DNA from: Bradyrhizobium algeriense
GTDB lineage: Bacteria; Pseudomonadota; Alphaproteobacteria; Rhizobiales; Xanthobacteraceae
Length of the DNA: 64,000 nt
Assembly (NCBI RefSeq): GCF_003062295.1
Contig: NZ_PYCN01000030.1
Location: forward strand, 1 to 64,000
Direction: 5' to 3'
Below the pieces are notes generated by a model. It was not told the origin of the DNA, ran no database searches, and saw only the letters and a program-made list of their open reading frames with translations. Position 1 is the first letter of the stretch, and each line of letters opens with the position of its first letter. The translations under genes were made by a program, and so were the position numbers. Below are positions 1 to 8,476 of the stretch, one piece after another.

Positions 1-77
1 AAAGCGAAGCCGTTCTTCCATCACCGAACTCGCTTTCCACGGCATCCACACCTCCCGCTTGCAAAAAAAGCGAAAAG

Positions 78-120
78 TGTAACCCATGTGTCCGGTACGA
101 AATGTCACCTATGTCTCGGG
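78..120. repeat. Two tandem 18-bp imperfect repeats, possible IS481-type end
   Basis: Copy 1 (78-95) and copy 2 (103-120) share the pattern TGTnACCnATGTnTCnGG at a 25-bp period. Repeats of this look lie at the ends of some IS481-family elements, so bases 1-120 may be the terminus of an insertion sequence lying mostly left of the window. No transposase is visible here. The identification is from memory of the pattern, not from a search. Confidence 0.35.
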
Positions 121-124
121 CCGC

Positions 125-712
125 TCAGCCGAAGTTGGCCAGACGGTTTTGTCGACTTTGTTCATTTTCTGATCTCCAGTTTCGTGATTCTCGCTTTGAT
201 GGCAGCCGCGCGGCCACGTAACGGCCGATGATCTTCTCGACCCAATCTTCCTCCCACGCTAGCGTAGATCGCGCTCCGACATGCTGGCATCGATCTTGGC
301 CTTGTTGAAGGAGCTTCCGAAACACATCGGCCGTCCACGGTCGTCGTCGGCTGCTAGTCAAGATCGTGGTCGCGAGCTTTGGGATGCGCCCAAGGACATC
401 GCGAAGCGCGCTATGCAGAGGGATGATCGCTTCGCGGCGGTGGCTGCTCTTGCCTGTGGTGAGGACGATCGCGTCGTCGCCGACGTGCGACCAAGCCACG
501 CGTATCAGATCGCTCAGCCGCAAGCCGGTGTGGCAAGCTAGGTCGACTGCGTTGGCTACCTCGGCCGAGCAGGTTCTCTTGATGTGCGTGACATCGGCGT
601 CAGTCCAAATAATTTCAGAGCGGTCGTTGTTGTATAAAGTGCTTAATGCCCTCGCAAGGATTACCCGCGATCCTACCGAGTTCGACGGCCCTTCGAGGAT
701 CTCAATGCACAC
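125..712 (-). pseudogene. Decayed tyrosine recombinase (phage-type integrase) fragment
   Basis: The reading frame keeps a recognisable middle of a tyrosine site-specific recombinase: the SEIIWTDADV stretch that opens the catalytic domain, and box I with the first catalytic arginine (HTGLRLSDLIRVAW), then a TGKS-RR-IPL strand. The segment that should carry the HxxR box and the helix after it is missing: the frame passes from the RRPWTADVFRKLL helix almost directly to the EDWVEKIIGRYV segment found near the end of such proteins. The N-terminal core-binding domain is also absent; the open frame continues a little upstream of 712 but reaches a stop without restoring it. It is therefore a remnant that cannot recombine. 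It lies at the edge of the A+T-rich segment and suggests an old mobile island. Confidence 0.7.
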
Positions 713-826
713 GTTTAATGTGCGTAAACCAATTTCTGCACATAAAGGAATCTGGTCGCCGTACTCATTCTCAGGTTACGCACCTGTCGTATCAGCATGG
801 CAACTCCTTCGAGGTGAAGTAGCACC

Positions 827-2233
827 ATGCGAGACGTAACAAGTCAATCGAGGGAGCCGCAGGTCGATAAGCGGCGACCTGCAGAACTACCTCTAGTGAT
901 AGATCTTGATGGCGGTTTGCTCGATAGCGACTTTGTTCAAAAAACTCTCATAGACCGATCGATTGGAGCCATTGGTCGATTACAGTGTGCATCGAATTCA
1001 CTCGATGTAGGATTCGACTATGCCCGCCTTCCATACCTCGAAGACGTTATAGAGCAAGCGCGCCAAGCCCGTTCCGAAGGAAAGGCCGTCTATCTTATTG
1101 CGAAGGCGAGTGAACGTGTAACGCTGGGTATCGCCGCTCATCTGGGCCTGTTTAAAGGGGTCATCGCATCCACGATTGACAGAGAACTAACAGATCAGAC
1201 CAAATTTGACGTTTTGATTCGCGAATTCGGATCAAAAGCTTTCGACTACATTGGCGGCTCTCGTTGTGATCAACGCATCTTAGCTGCCGCTGCTCACAGC
1301 ACGTTGACTAGTTCCAAAAGTGGAAACGAACAGCCCCATTCCGCGCCCGCGCTTGGCAACAACCGGTTACTCATTTGGTCTAATGCACTCCGGATACATC
1401 AATGGACCAAAAATGTTCTTGTATTTATACCACTACTGACCTCGCACCAATTTTCGCTGGCAAACTGCCTTAGTGCAACACTAGCCTTCTTCGCGTTCTC
1501 GCTATGCGCTTCCGCGGCTTATCTGCTGAACGACATGGCCGATCTCGAAGCTGACCGAGCGCATCCCCGCAAGCGTTTAAGGGCTATCGCTTCAAAACAG
1601 CTTTCAACGAGAGCTGCCAAGATTGCCGTTCCATTTCTGCTCGCAGTCTCGATTCTAATTTCCCTAGCCATTTCTGCTACCTTCGCAGGAGCTTTGCTGG
1701 GCTACTTTGCGCTGACCGTCGCCTATACGCTGTATCTGAAGCGCCTGGTGATGGTAGATATCGTGGTTCTTGCGGGCCTCTACACATTGAGGATTGTCGC
1801 CGGCGCAACTGCAATCGATGTTATCCTGTCCGAATGGCTTCTCGTTTTCTCGATCTTTATTTTTACATCGCTTGCCCTAATTAAGCGGTACGCCGAACTT
1901 GCTATGCGTCTTGACGCATCACTTCCCGACGCAGCGAATCGCGACTATGGGGTCAGTGACATGCAAATTGTCGGACCACTCGCTGCGGCGAGCGGCTCAA
2001 ACGCCGTGACCATTATCTCACTCTATCTCTCTTCACCTGCTGTTCTCGCACTCTACAGCAAGCCGGCATTTCTTTGGCTACTAGACCCGCTACTCATTTA
2101 CTGGATTGCTCGAGCTTTGATTCTTTCGCATCGCAGGCAGATGAACCACGACCCCGTCGTATTTGCCGTTAGCGATGGTCCTAGTCAAATCACAGCGCTG
2201 CTTATGTTCATTGTAGTGCTTGCGGCGATCTGA
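827..2233 (+). CDS. UbiA-family prenyltransferase with N-terminal degenerate HAD domain
   Basis: A 468-residue two-domain protein. Residues about 22-165 have the HAD-phosphatase layout, but motif I is DLDGG (D26, D28; the usual T/V is G) and the motif IV loop reads IGGSRCD where active members have IGDSxxD, so catalysis is doubtful. Residues about 180-468 form a polytopic UbiA domain with the first Asp-rich motif starting at N235 (NDMADLEADRAHP) and a second KRLVMVDIVVLAGLYTLR motif. The HP(R/K)KRxRAIAS context is closest to decaprenyl-phosphate phosphoribosyltransferase-type UbiA enzymes, which make lipid-linked pentose donors, rather than to quinone or haem enzymes. RBS is GAGGTGAAG before the ATG. 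The next gene starts 3 bp after the stop and encodes a glycosyltransferase-like membrane protein, so the pair may make and use a lipid-linked sugar. Base composition is more A+T-rich than the rest of the window. Confidence 0.8.
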   Translation: MRDVTSQSREPQVDKRRPAELPLVIDLDGGLLDSDFVQKTLIDRSIGAIGRLQCASNSLDVGFDYARLPYLEDVIEQARQARSEGKAVYLIAKASERVTLGIAAHLGLFKGVIASTIDRELTDQTKFDVLIREFGSKAFDYIGGSRCDQRILAAAAHSTLTSSKSGNEQPHSAPALGNNRLLIWSNALRIHQWTKNVLVFIPLLTSHQFSLANCLSATLAFFAFSLCASAAYLLNDMADLEADRAHPRKRLRAIASKQLSTRAAKIAVPFLLAVSILISLAISATFAGALLGYFALTVAYTLYLKRLVMVDIVVLAGLYTLRIVAGATAIDVILSEWLLVFSIFIFTSLALIKRYAELAMRLDASLPDAANRDYGVSDMQIVGPLAAASGSNAVTIISLYLSSPAVLALYSKPAFLWLLDPLLIYWIARALILSHRRQMNHDPVVFAVSDGPSQITALLMFIVVLAAI

Positions 2234-2236
2234 CGT

Positions 2237-4096
2237 TTGAGATTCGGCGCCATCGTGAAAATACTCACCGCAACTCTCGAACATTCCGTTCAATGCGAGA
2301 CGCCTCCGGCAGAGCGTTGGCTTGATATGGATGCAAGCCCAATGCAGATCGCGGGCATTTGCATCGTGGCCAGCTTGATCTCATTGCTTTTCACCGGCTC
2401 CGTGTTCGGACTCGACAACCATCTATACCATCTGCCCATTATTCATCGGCTCTACGACGACGATCAATTTCGTAATGACGCGTTTATACAGTCTCTGCGA
2501 CATTACTCGTCGGGACTCTGGCTCGTACTGGCGGGAAGCGAGCGACACGCCGGTGACGGCCACCTCATGTTTCATCTCCTGCTTTATTTTTCCCGGTTAC
2601 TTTCATTCGTCGGCTTTGTTTGTTGCGCCTCGCTGATCGGAGTGCAGTCCGTTCGCGAACAGATCATTTTTTGTCTTATTCTCTGCTTCAGCTCGATACT
2701 TGACGGCACGAGCTTTGCGGGCCACGGCGCTCTCTTTGTGATGACGTTTAGCCATTCGGAAGTTGCAAACGGAACCATGCTACTGGCGGTTTTTTTTGCT
2801 GCGCGCGCTCAAATTGCAATCGCATGCATCTTCGCCGGTCTGACATTTTTCCTCAACGCATTCATGGGGGCGTGGCTAGTCTTGCCGCTTGGCTGCATCG
2901 TGATATCGCTCATTTGGCGACAAAAGATCGGCATTTCGCAAATGTTGCCGCAAGCTGTGGTCGGCTTGATTGCATATGCGCTCCTGACGGCGCCCGTGGT
3001 TTACAACATCCTCTCCAATCCGGATTTCGGTGGAAACGTCGGATTCGATTATTCGGGGTATCTTCGCAGCCTTTTTGGCAATCATTTCTTTGTCGGATCA
3101 AACCCTTGGTATCAGATCGTTTTGCTCGTTACCCTCGCTGTCCTGGGGTGGCTTGCTCTATCGCGGTTTAATCGTGGTGGAGTTGAGCTTAAGGCAGCGC
3201 TCGTGGGCATGGTGTCACTCTACATCATCGGTACCATTGTTCCGTTACTGACCGACAACCCGACGATACTGAACTTACATCTGTTGCGGTCGGGTGTGAT
3301 GATCCACCTTTTGGTTGCCACGTGCACCGCTGCACTTGCAGCCAGATGGTTGAGTAGTCGCAACGGTCAAGAGGCAGCCATTCTGGGGCCGTGTTTGCTG
3401 TTTTTCATCATCATCAAATGCTTGCTCCCAATGGCCGCCATTTTGATTGCGTTTTACAAAACTATTTGTGGCAGCGTGAAAGAGCGAGATAACGTGCTCC
3501 GTGCGGTTGTTTTCGTCGCTCTCGGCCTCTTCGTGTTACCTTGGCAAGCTTGGCAGCACTTCAAACTCACTTCCACAGCAAAGGAGGCTGTCAGGGAGTG
3601 GGAAACAATCGGCGCTTGGGCAAAGTCATCCACTGATCCGAACAGCATGTTCTTGATCTCGAAGAGTGAGGGTACTGAAGCAGTCAGAGTTTCGAGCCCT
3701 GATGACTTGCATTCAGGAGCACTCTCCGCTGCTTCGGTAGTATTTGAGGCCAGCTCGCGACGACGTATTTGGGTTGACTTTAAAAGAGGCGCTGCGGTGA
3801 TGTGGAGCCCCTCCTACCACGCGCAATGGAGGTCGCGAATGGACGCTCTTCTAGAACTTAGAACTCTCAGCGAGACGCTCAGTTTTGCTCAGAACAATGA
3901 CATCGATTATGTTATCGACAATTGCCAGGCGTTCCGCGCTGCGCATATTGATCCAGTATTCAGCACCAATTCGCTTTGCGTGGGTTCCGTCCTCTTTGCC
4001 GCAGTGGTTCCGAGCCAATCGGACCACAAGGCAAATACGCGCGGGGGCATAAAATCTCCTGCTACGGCTTTGCAGGTACCTGCAAGCAGCCGCTGA
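2237..4096 (+). CDS. Large multi-pass membrane protein, GT-C / DUF6798-like
   Basis: 619 residues from a TTG 3 bp after the upstream stop; an ATG at 2327 (residue 31) is an alternative just before the first membrane segment. About ten hydrophobic segments fill residues 35-455. The C-terminal soluble part has WETIGAWAKSSTDPNSMFLI, followed by an SSRRRIWVDFKRG stretch and a W-R-rich segment. That arrangement (W-A-x-x-S/TP, FLxP, R-x-x-x-DxK) is what I recall for GT-C-like DUF6798 membrane proteins. Function is unproven; use of a polyprenyl-phosphate sugar made by the UbiA partner is inferred only from the tight coupling. The gene shares the low-GC composition of its neighbour and was probably acquired with it. 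Confidence 0.6.
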   Translation: MRFGAIVKILTATLEHSVQCETPPAERWLDMDASPMQIAGICIVASLISLLFTGSVFGLDNHLYHLPIIHRLYDDDQFRNDAFIQSLRHYSSGLWLVLAGSERHAGDGHLMFHLLLYFSRLLSFVGFVCCASLIGVQSVREQIIFCLILCFSSILDGTSFAGHGALFVMTFSHSEVANGTMLLAVFFAARAQIAIACIFAGLTFFLNAFMGAWLVLPLGCIVISLIWRQKIGISQMLPQAVVGLIAYALLTAPVVYNILSNPDFGGNVGFDYSGYLRSLFGNHFFVGSNPWYQIVLLVTLAVLGWLALSRFNRGGVELKAALVGMVSLYIIGTIVPLLTDNPTILNLHLLRSGVMIHLLVATCTAALAARWLSSRNGQEAAILGPCLLFFIIIKCLLPMAAILIAFYKTICGSVKERDNVLRAVVFVALGLFVLPWQAWQHFKLTSTAKEAVREWETIGAWAKSSTDPNSMFLISKSEGTEAVRVSSPDDLHSGALSAASVVFEASSRRRIWVDFKRGAAVMWSPSYHAQWRSRMDALLELRTLSETLSFAQNNDIDYVIDNCQAFRAAHIDPVFSTNSLCVGSVLFAAVVPSQSDHKANTRGGIKSPATALQVPASSR

Positions 4097-4467
4097 CCTC
4101 GTTGCGCAAAAATGCAGCTTTTCGCAATCCCAGCGCCTTCGACAAGGATGATAGCTTGTGACCTGATTTATCAAAACGAGGGACGTCAGAAACCTGCCTA
4201 GAGGCCTGTTTCGAATTCCCCGTGTTATTACGGTTCGGTAGTTCGCTTGATGGTAAATCGGTGAGCTGACGAAGAACGCCAAGAGCTTCTTCGCTGCACT
4301 GGCATGGCCTTCGACTTCGTTCCGCACGAACAGGAAAGCAACAGTCTTGTCTGAAAAAGCTGGCCGCTCAGAAAATGGGCTCCCATTCTTTTTTGGAATC
4401 TGGCCTCCTTAATTGCCGGGAGTTCGTGTGATTCGCGAATTGATGACAGTCCACAATGGAGGCTGCC
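4097..4467. other. Gap without recognised gene
   Basis: About 370 bp between the membrane protein and the next small gene. Open frames on the minus strand exist (one enters the 3' end of the membrane-protein gene), but none has a recognisable product or a convincing start. It may hold fragments left by rearrangement at the island edge. Confidence 0.4.
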
Positions 4468-4833
4468 ATGAAAGCGTTCGGTCGCGTACTAACGATGTTC
4501 GGTATTCTTCTGGTGTCTTTTCGTGCTGACGCTCACGATGCGTCGATGCCGCACCACGAGTGGTTCAACAGGCAGGAAATGAACCCTGCCGCCCAACACC
4601 GGCTCGGTGTTCCCTGGAAATCGTGTTGCGACAACGGCGATGTATTCAAAACACGCTTTCGCGTCGCAGACGACCATTCGGACCAGTGGCAATACCTCAA
4701 AGACGGTCAATGGAAAGTCATCCCACCCGACATCATCAAATCTGAAGACACGCCAGATCATTTGCCCGTGCTGTTTATAAACAGGAGGACCGGCGACGAG
4801 CTCTGCTTCTTCTTGCCGAAGGGTGGATTGTGA
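4468..4833 (+). CDS. Small secreted protein, unknown function
   Basis: 121 residues. An upstream ATG at 4456 overlaps the GGAGG (4458-4462) that serves the ATG at 4468, so the latter is chosen. A cleavable signal peptide (KAFGRVLTMFGILLVSFRADA) is followed by a mature part with CC (KSCCDNGD), WKVIPPD and ELCFFLP. This matches a family of short periplasmic hypotheticals common in Bradyrhizobium, with paired Cys, a W-V-x-V-P-P strand and a C-terminal CF strand. I know no function for it. It is the last protein gene before the tmRNA gene. Confidence 0.75.
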   Translation: MKAFGRVLTMFGILLVSFRADAHDASMPHHEWFNRQEMNPAAQHRLGVPWKSCCDNGDVFKTRFRVADDHSDQWQYLKDGQWKVIPPDIIKSEDTPDHLPVLFINRRTGDELCFFLPKGGL

Positions 4834-4904
4834 TGCTTTAGGCCTGTCGCCAGCTCGACCCGTCGGCTACGGGCAACAGAAGCCTATCTTTCGCTTTCGA
4901 TCGC

Positions 4905-5239
4905 GCGTAGGGTCGCTTCGTCGCAAGACGATGGCGCTGAACCTTAGAGTGGACTGCGGGCAGACCCGGGGGCAGTACCCGGCGCCTCCACCTTAGCAGC
5001 TTGAGCTTAAAGGTCTCATCTCGGTGAGATCGATTCTGCCGAAAGGCCGAATCCCAGGGCTGCTAGGGCGGGGGCGAACCAGGATCGATGGTCGCAAAGA
5101 AGCTCTGAATTGTGCTCGGCATGATACCGCCGTTATCGGGTCAAAAACCTAAATGCAAACGATAACGTTGCATTGAACGAAGTGCGCCTCGCGGCGTAAC
5201 CTGTTCGGGGTTGGTCCACCTGGCAACAGAACGGCCATC
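4905..5239 (+). ncRNA. ssrA: Circularly permuted two-piece tmRNA
   Basis: The acceptor piece comes first. Its T-arm stem is 4966-4970/4978-4982 with loop GGCAGTA, its 3' acceptor strand CGCCTCC is 4983-4989, followed by A4990 and CC 4991-4992. After a 77-nt intervening segment (4993-5069) the coding piece starts with GGGGGCG (5070-5076), which pairs fully with the acceptor strand and places a G-U wobble at the third pair (G5072-T4987), the alanyl-tRNA synthetase identity pair. A P2-like helix forms between 5103-5108 and 4944-4949. The tag frame 5155-5199 reads ANDNVALNEVRLAA then TAA, the alphaproteobacterial ANDN...LAA proteolysis tag. With SmpB it rescues stalled ribosomes. The outer 5' limit of the acceptor piece is approximate. 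Confidence 0.93.
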
Positions 5240-5275
5240 GCCGCGTCAGCCTTCGGGTTGGCGCGGCTTTTATTT
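5240..5275 (+). terminator. Rho-independent terminator of ssrA
   Basis: A 12-bp stem (5240-5251 with 5256-5267, two G-U pairs) closed by a UUCG tetraloop and followed by TTTTATTT. It directly follows the coding piece of the tmRNA. Confidence 0.9.
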
Positions 5276-5362
5276 GCGGCCCGGCCCGCTCCTCGCGCGT
5301 TGCCTTCAATTTCCGTCGCTGCCGTGTTAGGCATGAGGCGTGTCGCAAAAGAGGAGTGCACG

Positions 5363-5923
5363 TTGACCCGGGCGATCACTTCCGCCGACGCTTCTCGCAA
5401 CAGCCTGTTCATCGTCGCCGCCGGCGGCATCATCTCCGGTATCCTCACGCCGCTGTTGCCAACGCTGATCGACTTGATCGTTGGCTTGCCCGGTCAGCTT
5501 CGCATTTCGCTGATCGCAGTGCCGTTCGCCGTGCTCGTTTTGATACTGGTGCGGCGCTTCAGCGCCAATCCGCTTTGGGCCGCAGGGCTCGCGGCGATCG
5601 TCACCATGATCGCGTTCGTCTGCGCGGTGAACGCGGCGATCTTTATCGAGGGACAGACCGCGGGCGCGGCCACGGTCATGCGCTATCTGCTCGCCGGATT
5701 GACCGGCGGCCTCGTCGGCACGGCAGTGATGGCGCTCGGAATCGCGCTGCTGCCGGCGGGGCCGCGCAATGCCGCCGCATGGTGGCCGATGCTGATCACG
5801 GGGACGCTCGCTGGTACGCTGCTTGCGCTCGACAATGCGCTCGGCCTCGACCGGACCTCGTGTCTCTATCCCGTCTGGCAGGCGGCGGTCGCGCTGCGGC
5901 TGGTGATGGTGCTGCGGTCGTGA
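5363..5923 (+). CDS. Conserved membrane protein, unknown function
   Basis: 186 residues from a TTG preceded by GAGGAG at good spacing; an in-frame ATG at 5333 would add ten residues. About five to six hydrophobic segments alternate with short Arg-containing loops (LVRRFSANPLW), giving a small multi-pass inner-membrane protein. No motif allows a function. It stands alone between the ssrA terminator and the chemotaxis receptor. Confidence 0.7.
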   Translation: MTRAITSADASRNSLFIVAAGGIISGILTPLLPTLIDLIVGLPGQLRISLIAVPFAVLVLILVRRFSANPLWAAGLAAIVTMIAFVCAVNAAIFIEGQTAGAATVMRYLLAGLTGGLVGTAVMALGIALLPAGPRNAAAWWPMLITGTLAGTLLALDNALGLDRTSCLYPVWQAAVALRLVMVLRS

Positions 5924-6023
5924 CAGCGCAAAGCCGCGTGCAGCCCCGTAGTTCTACCGTCCTGCATTAAAGCCTGCATTAAGGCTGCCTTAGCCCAGTT
6001 CCGCCTACGTTGACCGCTCCCTC

Positions 6024-8117
6024 ATGCAGCGGAATCACAACATGCGGATCGGTCGACTCTTTGCGGTATCGATGCTCTCGGTGACGGTCCTGGCGATCAT
6101 CCTTGGCGCCGGGGTTCTCGTCCCGCAATATCGTACCTTTGCCAGCAAGACCGAAGCGATCAAGGCGGTAGAGGCCTATGGCACGGTGCTTGCGGTTGGC
6201 CAGCAGGTTGCCGCCTACCGCGCGCCCTATGTCGGTCCGTTGTTTCAGGAAGGCGCCGCGACGCAGGCCCAGCTCGATGTGGCGGCGAAGGCCGTGCAGA
6301 TCGCAGATGCCGCGTTCGCAAAGGCGCGGACCGCCGTCGGCGCGCTCAGCGATGGCGCGGCGCTCGTCCAGGGCCTCAATCAGGCGGCGGCCAAACTGGC
6401 CGAGGTTCGCGCAGCGAGCGATCGCGCGATGGCCTTGCCAATGAGCGCGCGCGATCAGGCCGCGATCAAGGGCTTCCTTCCGGGCATTGCCGGGGTTGTC
6501 GGGATTCTCGAACCGCTGTTGAACCGCCTTGAAAACCAAGTCGCGATGGCGGACGCGTCGTTGACGGCGCTGCTAAATGTCGCCCGCACGTCGCAGGATC
6601 TGCGGATATCGGCCGGCGGCCGGGCTGCTACGGTGTCGCTTGCGATCAGCACCCGCCGTGCGCTGACGGCGGCTGAAATTTCCAGCATGGACCGCGCCCA
6701 GGGCCGCGTCGATCTCGACCGCGAACGGATCGAGGCCGGCGTGGATCAGATCGGCAGCCCGTCGCGTCTTGCGAAAGCGATGAACGACGCGATCGAGGCC
6801 TATTTCGGAAAGGCCGCGCCATGGCTTGAAAAGGAAATGGCGGTCGGACGCAACGATGGCAAATACGCCATCGGCTCCGATCAACTCGCCAGCACGATCG
6901 TGCCGGCGGTGCAGGCATTCTTCGCCGTGCGCGATGCCGCGCTGGCGGAAGCGGGAGAACGTGTGGGCGCCGCGCGGGACGCGGCCTTGACGATGCTGGC
7001 GCTGGCCGGCCTTGCCGTTATGGCGCTGCTCGGCGTGCTCGCCGGCGTCACCGTGATGCTGCGCCGGCGCGTGATCACGCCGCTGGCGACCTTGACCGGC
7101 GCGGTCGGAGATCTTGCCGCCGGCCGGCACGACGTCACGATCCCGACCGTCGAGCGTGCCGATGAGATCGGCGCCATGGCGGGCTCGCTGCAGGTCTTCA
7201 AGGACGCCCTGATCGCCAAGAAGGCTGCCGACGAGGCCGCCGCGGTGGAAGCGGATGCAAAAATCCAGCGCGGCCAGCGCGTCGACCGGATCACCGGCGA
7301 TTTCGAGGCGATGATCGGCCAGATTGTCGAGATCGTGTCACAGGCCTCGACCGAGCTGGAAGCCTCCGCCGGCACGCTGACGGCGACCGCGGAACGTTCG
7401 GAGGAGCTTGCCACCGCGGTTGCGGCGGCTTCCGAGGAAGCCTCCACCAATGTGCAGTCGGTCGCATCCGCCACCGAGGAGATGGCGTCGTCGGTCAACG
7501 AGATCAGCCGGCAGGTCCAGGGCTCGGCGCGGATCGCCGGTGAAGCGGTGGAGCAGGCGCAGAAGACCAACGATCGCGTCGCCGAACTCGCCAAGGCCGC
7601 CGCCCGGATCGGCGACGTGGTGGAGCTGATCAACACCATTGCGGGCCAGACCAACCTGCTGGCGCTCAACGCCACCATCGAGGCGGCGCGGGCCGGCGAA
7701 GCCGGACGCGGCTTTGCGGTGGTCGCGTCCGAGGTGAAGGCGCTGGCCGAACAGACGGCCAAAGCAACGGGCGAGATCAGCCAGCAGATATCGGGCATCC
7801 AGGCCGCGACCCAGGAATCGGTCGGCGCCATCAAGGAGATCGGCGATACCATCGGACGGATGTCGGAGATCGCCTCCACCATCGCGGCCGCCGTCGAGGA
7901 GCAGGGCGCGGCGACCCAGGAAATTTCCCGCAACGTGCAGCAGGCCGCGCACGGCACGCAGCAGGTTTCCTCCAACATCGCCGACGTGCAGCGTGGCGCC
8001 AGCGAGACGGGGTCCGCCTCGGCCCAGGTGCTCGGCGCGGCAAAGTCACTGTCCGGCGAAAGCGACCGGCTCAAGCGCGAGGTCGGCAAGTTCCTCAGTT
8101 CCGTGCGGGCGGCCTGA
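6024..8117 (+). CDS. Methyl-accepting chemotaxis protein
   Basis: 697 residues (an ATG at 6042 is an alternative start). A first membrane segment near residues 10-33 is followed by a large, Ala-rich helical periplasmic sensor region and a second membrane segment near 325-348. A HAMP domain spans about 347-400. The cytoplasmic coiled coil carries the conserved hairpin tip from about residue 535 (INTIAGQTNLLALNATIEAA, then RGFAVVASEVKALAEQ), which contacts CheA/CheW. No CheR-docking pentapeptide is present at the C-terminus (it ends KFLSSVRAA). No che genes are adjacent. The ligand cannot be read from the sequence. Confidence 0.95.
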   Translation: MQRNHNMRIGRLFAVSMLSVTVLAIILGAGVLVPQYRTFASKTEAIKAVEAYGTVLAVGQQVAAYRAPYVGPLFQEGAATQAQLDVAAKAVQIADAAFAKARTAVGALSDGAALVQGLNQAAAKLAEVRAASDRAMALPMSARDQAAIKGFLPGIAGVVGILEPLLNRLENQVAMADASLTALLNVARTSQDLRISAGGRAATVSLAISTRRALTAAEISSMDRAQGRVDLDRERIEAGVDQIGSPSRLAKAMNDAIEAYFGKAAPWLEKEMAVGRNDGKYAIGSDQLASTIVPAVQAFFAVRDAALAEAGERVGAARDAALTMLALAGLAVMALLGVLAGVTVMLRRRVITPLATLTGAVGDLAAGRHDVTIPTVERADEIGAMAGSLQVFKDALIAKKAADEAAAVEADAKIQRGQRVDRITGDFEAMIGQIVEIVSQASTELEASAGTLTATAERSEELATAVAAASEEASTNVQSVASATEEMASSVNEISRQVQGSARIAGEAVEQAQKTNDRVAELAKAAARIGDVVELINTIAGQTNLLALNATIEAARAGEAGRGFAVVASEVKALAEQTAKATGEISQQISGIQAATQESVGAIKEIGDTIGRMSEIASTIAAAVEEQGAATQEISRNVQQAAHGTQQVSSNIADVQRGASETGSASAQVLGAAKSLSGESDRLKREVGKFLSSVRAA

Positions 8118-8145
8118 GCCGCCCCCATCGCAAAAGCGGACGCTG

Positions 8146-8466
8146 CTAGGGCGCGATCGTCAGCACCGCCTTCATGTTCGGATGGTACCGGCAATAATAC
8201 TCGACGGTACCGGCCTTCTTCAGCACTGACGTCACGGTTTTCTTCGGCGGCATGTTGACGTCGAAGTCGCCGTTGCGCGCGGTCGCGGTGTGCACGAACA
8301 CGTCCTTGTTGATCCATTCGATGGTGTCGCCGACCTTGGCCGAGACCTCTGCCGGCGCGAACACCAGATCGGTCGTCGTGATCTGTATAGTCGTCGCATG
8401 CGCCGGGGCGGCTATCATGCCGAACAGCAGGGCAGCCATGACAGGCGGATAGCGTCCCGGACGCAT
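8146..8466 (-). CDS. Periplasmic cupredoxin (blue copper protein)
   Basis: 106 residues with a signal peptide ending near PAHA (residues 21-24). A plastocyanin/amicyanin-like fold is indicated by the FAPAEVSAKVGDTIEW strand and by four visible type-1 copper ligands: H59 (FVHT) and C92, H95, M98 in YYCRYHPNM. It probably shuttles electrons or binds copper in the periplasm. Its AAGGAG ribosome-binding site overlaps the stop of the DUF4142 gene 10 bp upstream, so it is the last gene of a sigma factor/DUF4142/cupredoxin operon. Confidence 0.9.
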   Translation of the reverse strand: MRPGRYPPVMAALLFGMIAAPAHATTIQITTTDLVFAPAEVSAKVGDTIEWINKDVFVHTATARNGDFDVNMPPKKTVTSVLKKAGTVEYYCRYHPNMKAVLTIAP

Positions 8467-8476
8467 GGCAGGCTCC

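Noticed and set aside
3851..4327. Minus-strand frame overlapping the 3' end of the glycosyltransferase-like gene
   Set aside because: No recognisable domain and no credible ribosome-binding site; the overlap with a better-supported gene argues against it, though a decayed fragment in 4200-4330 cannot be excluded.
6881..8317. Minus-strand open frame opposite the chemotaxis receptor and cupredoxin
   Set aside because: Ala/Ser-rich mirror translation of the receptor, overlapping two genuine genes.
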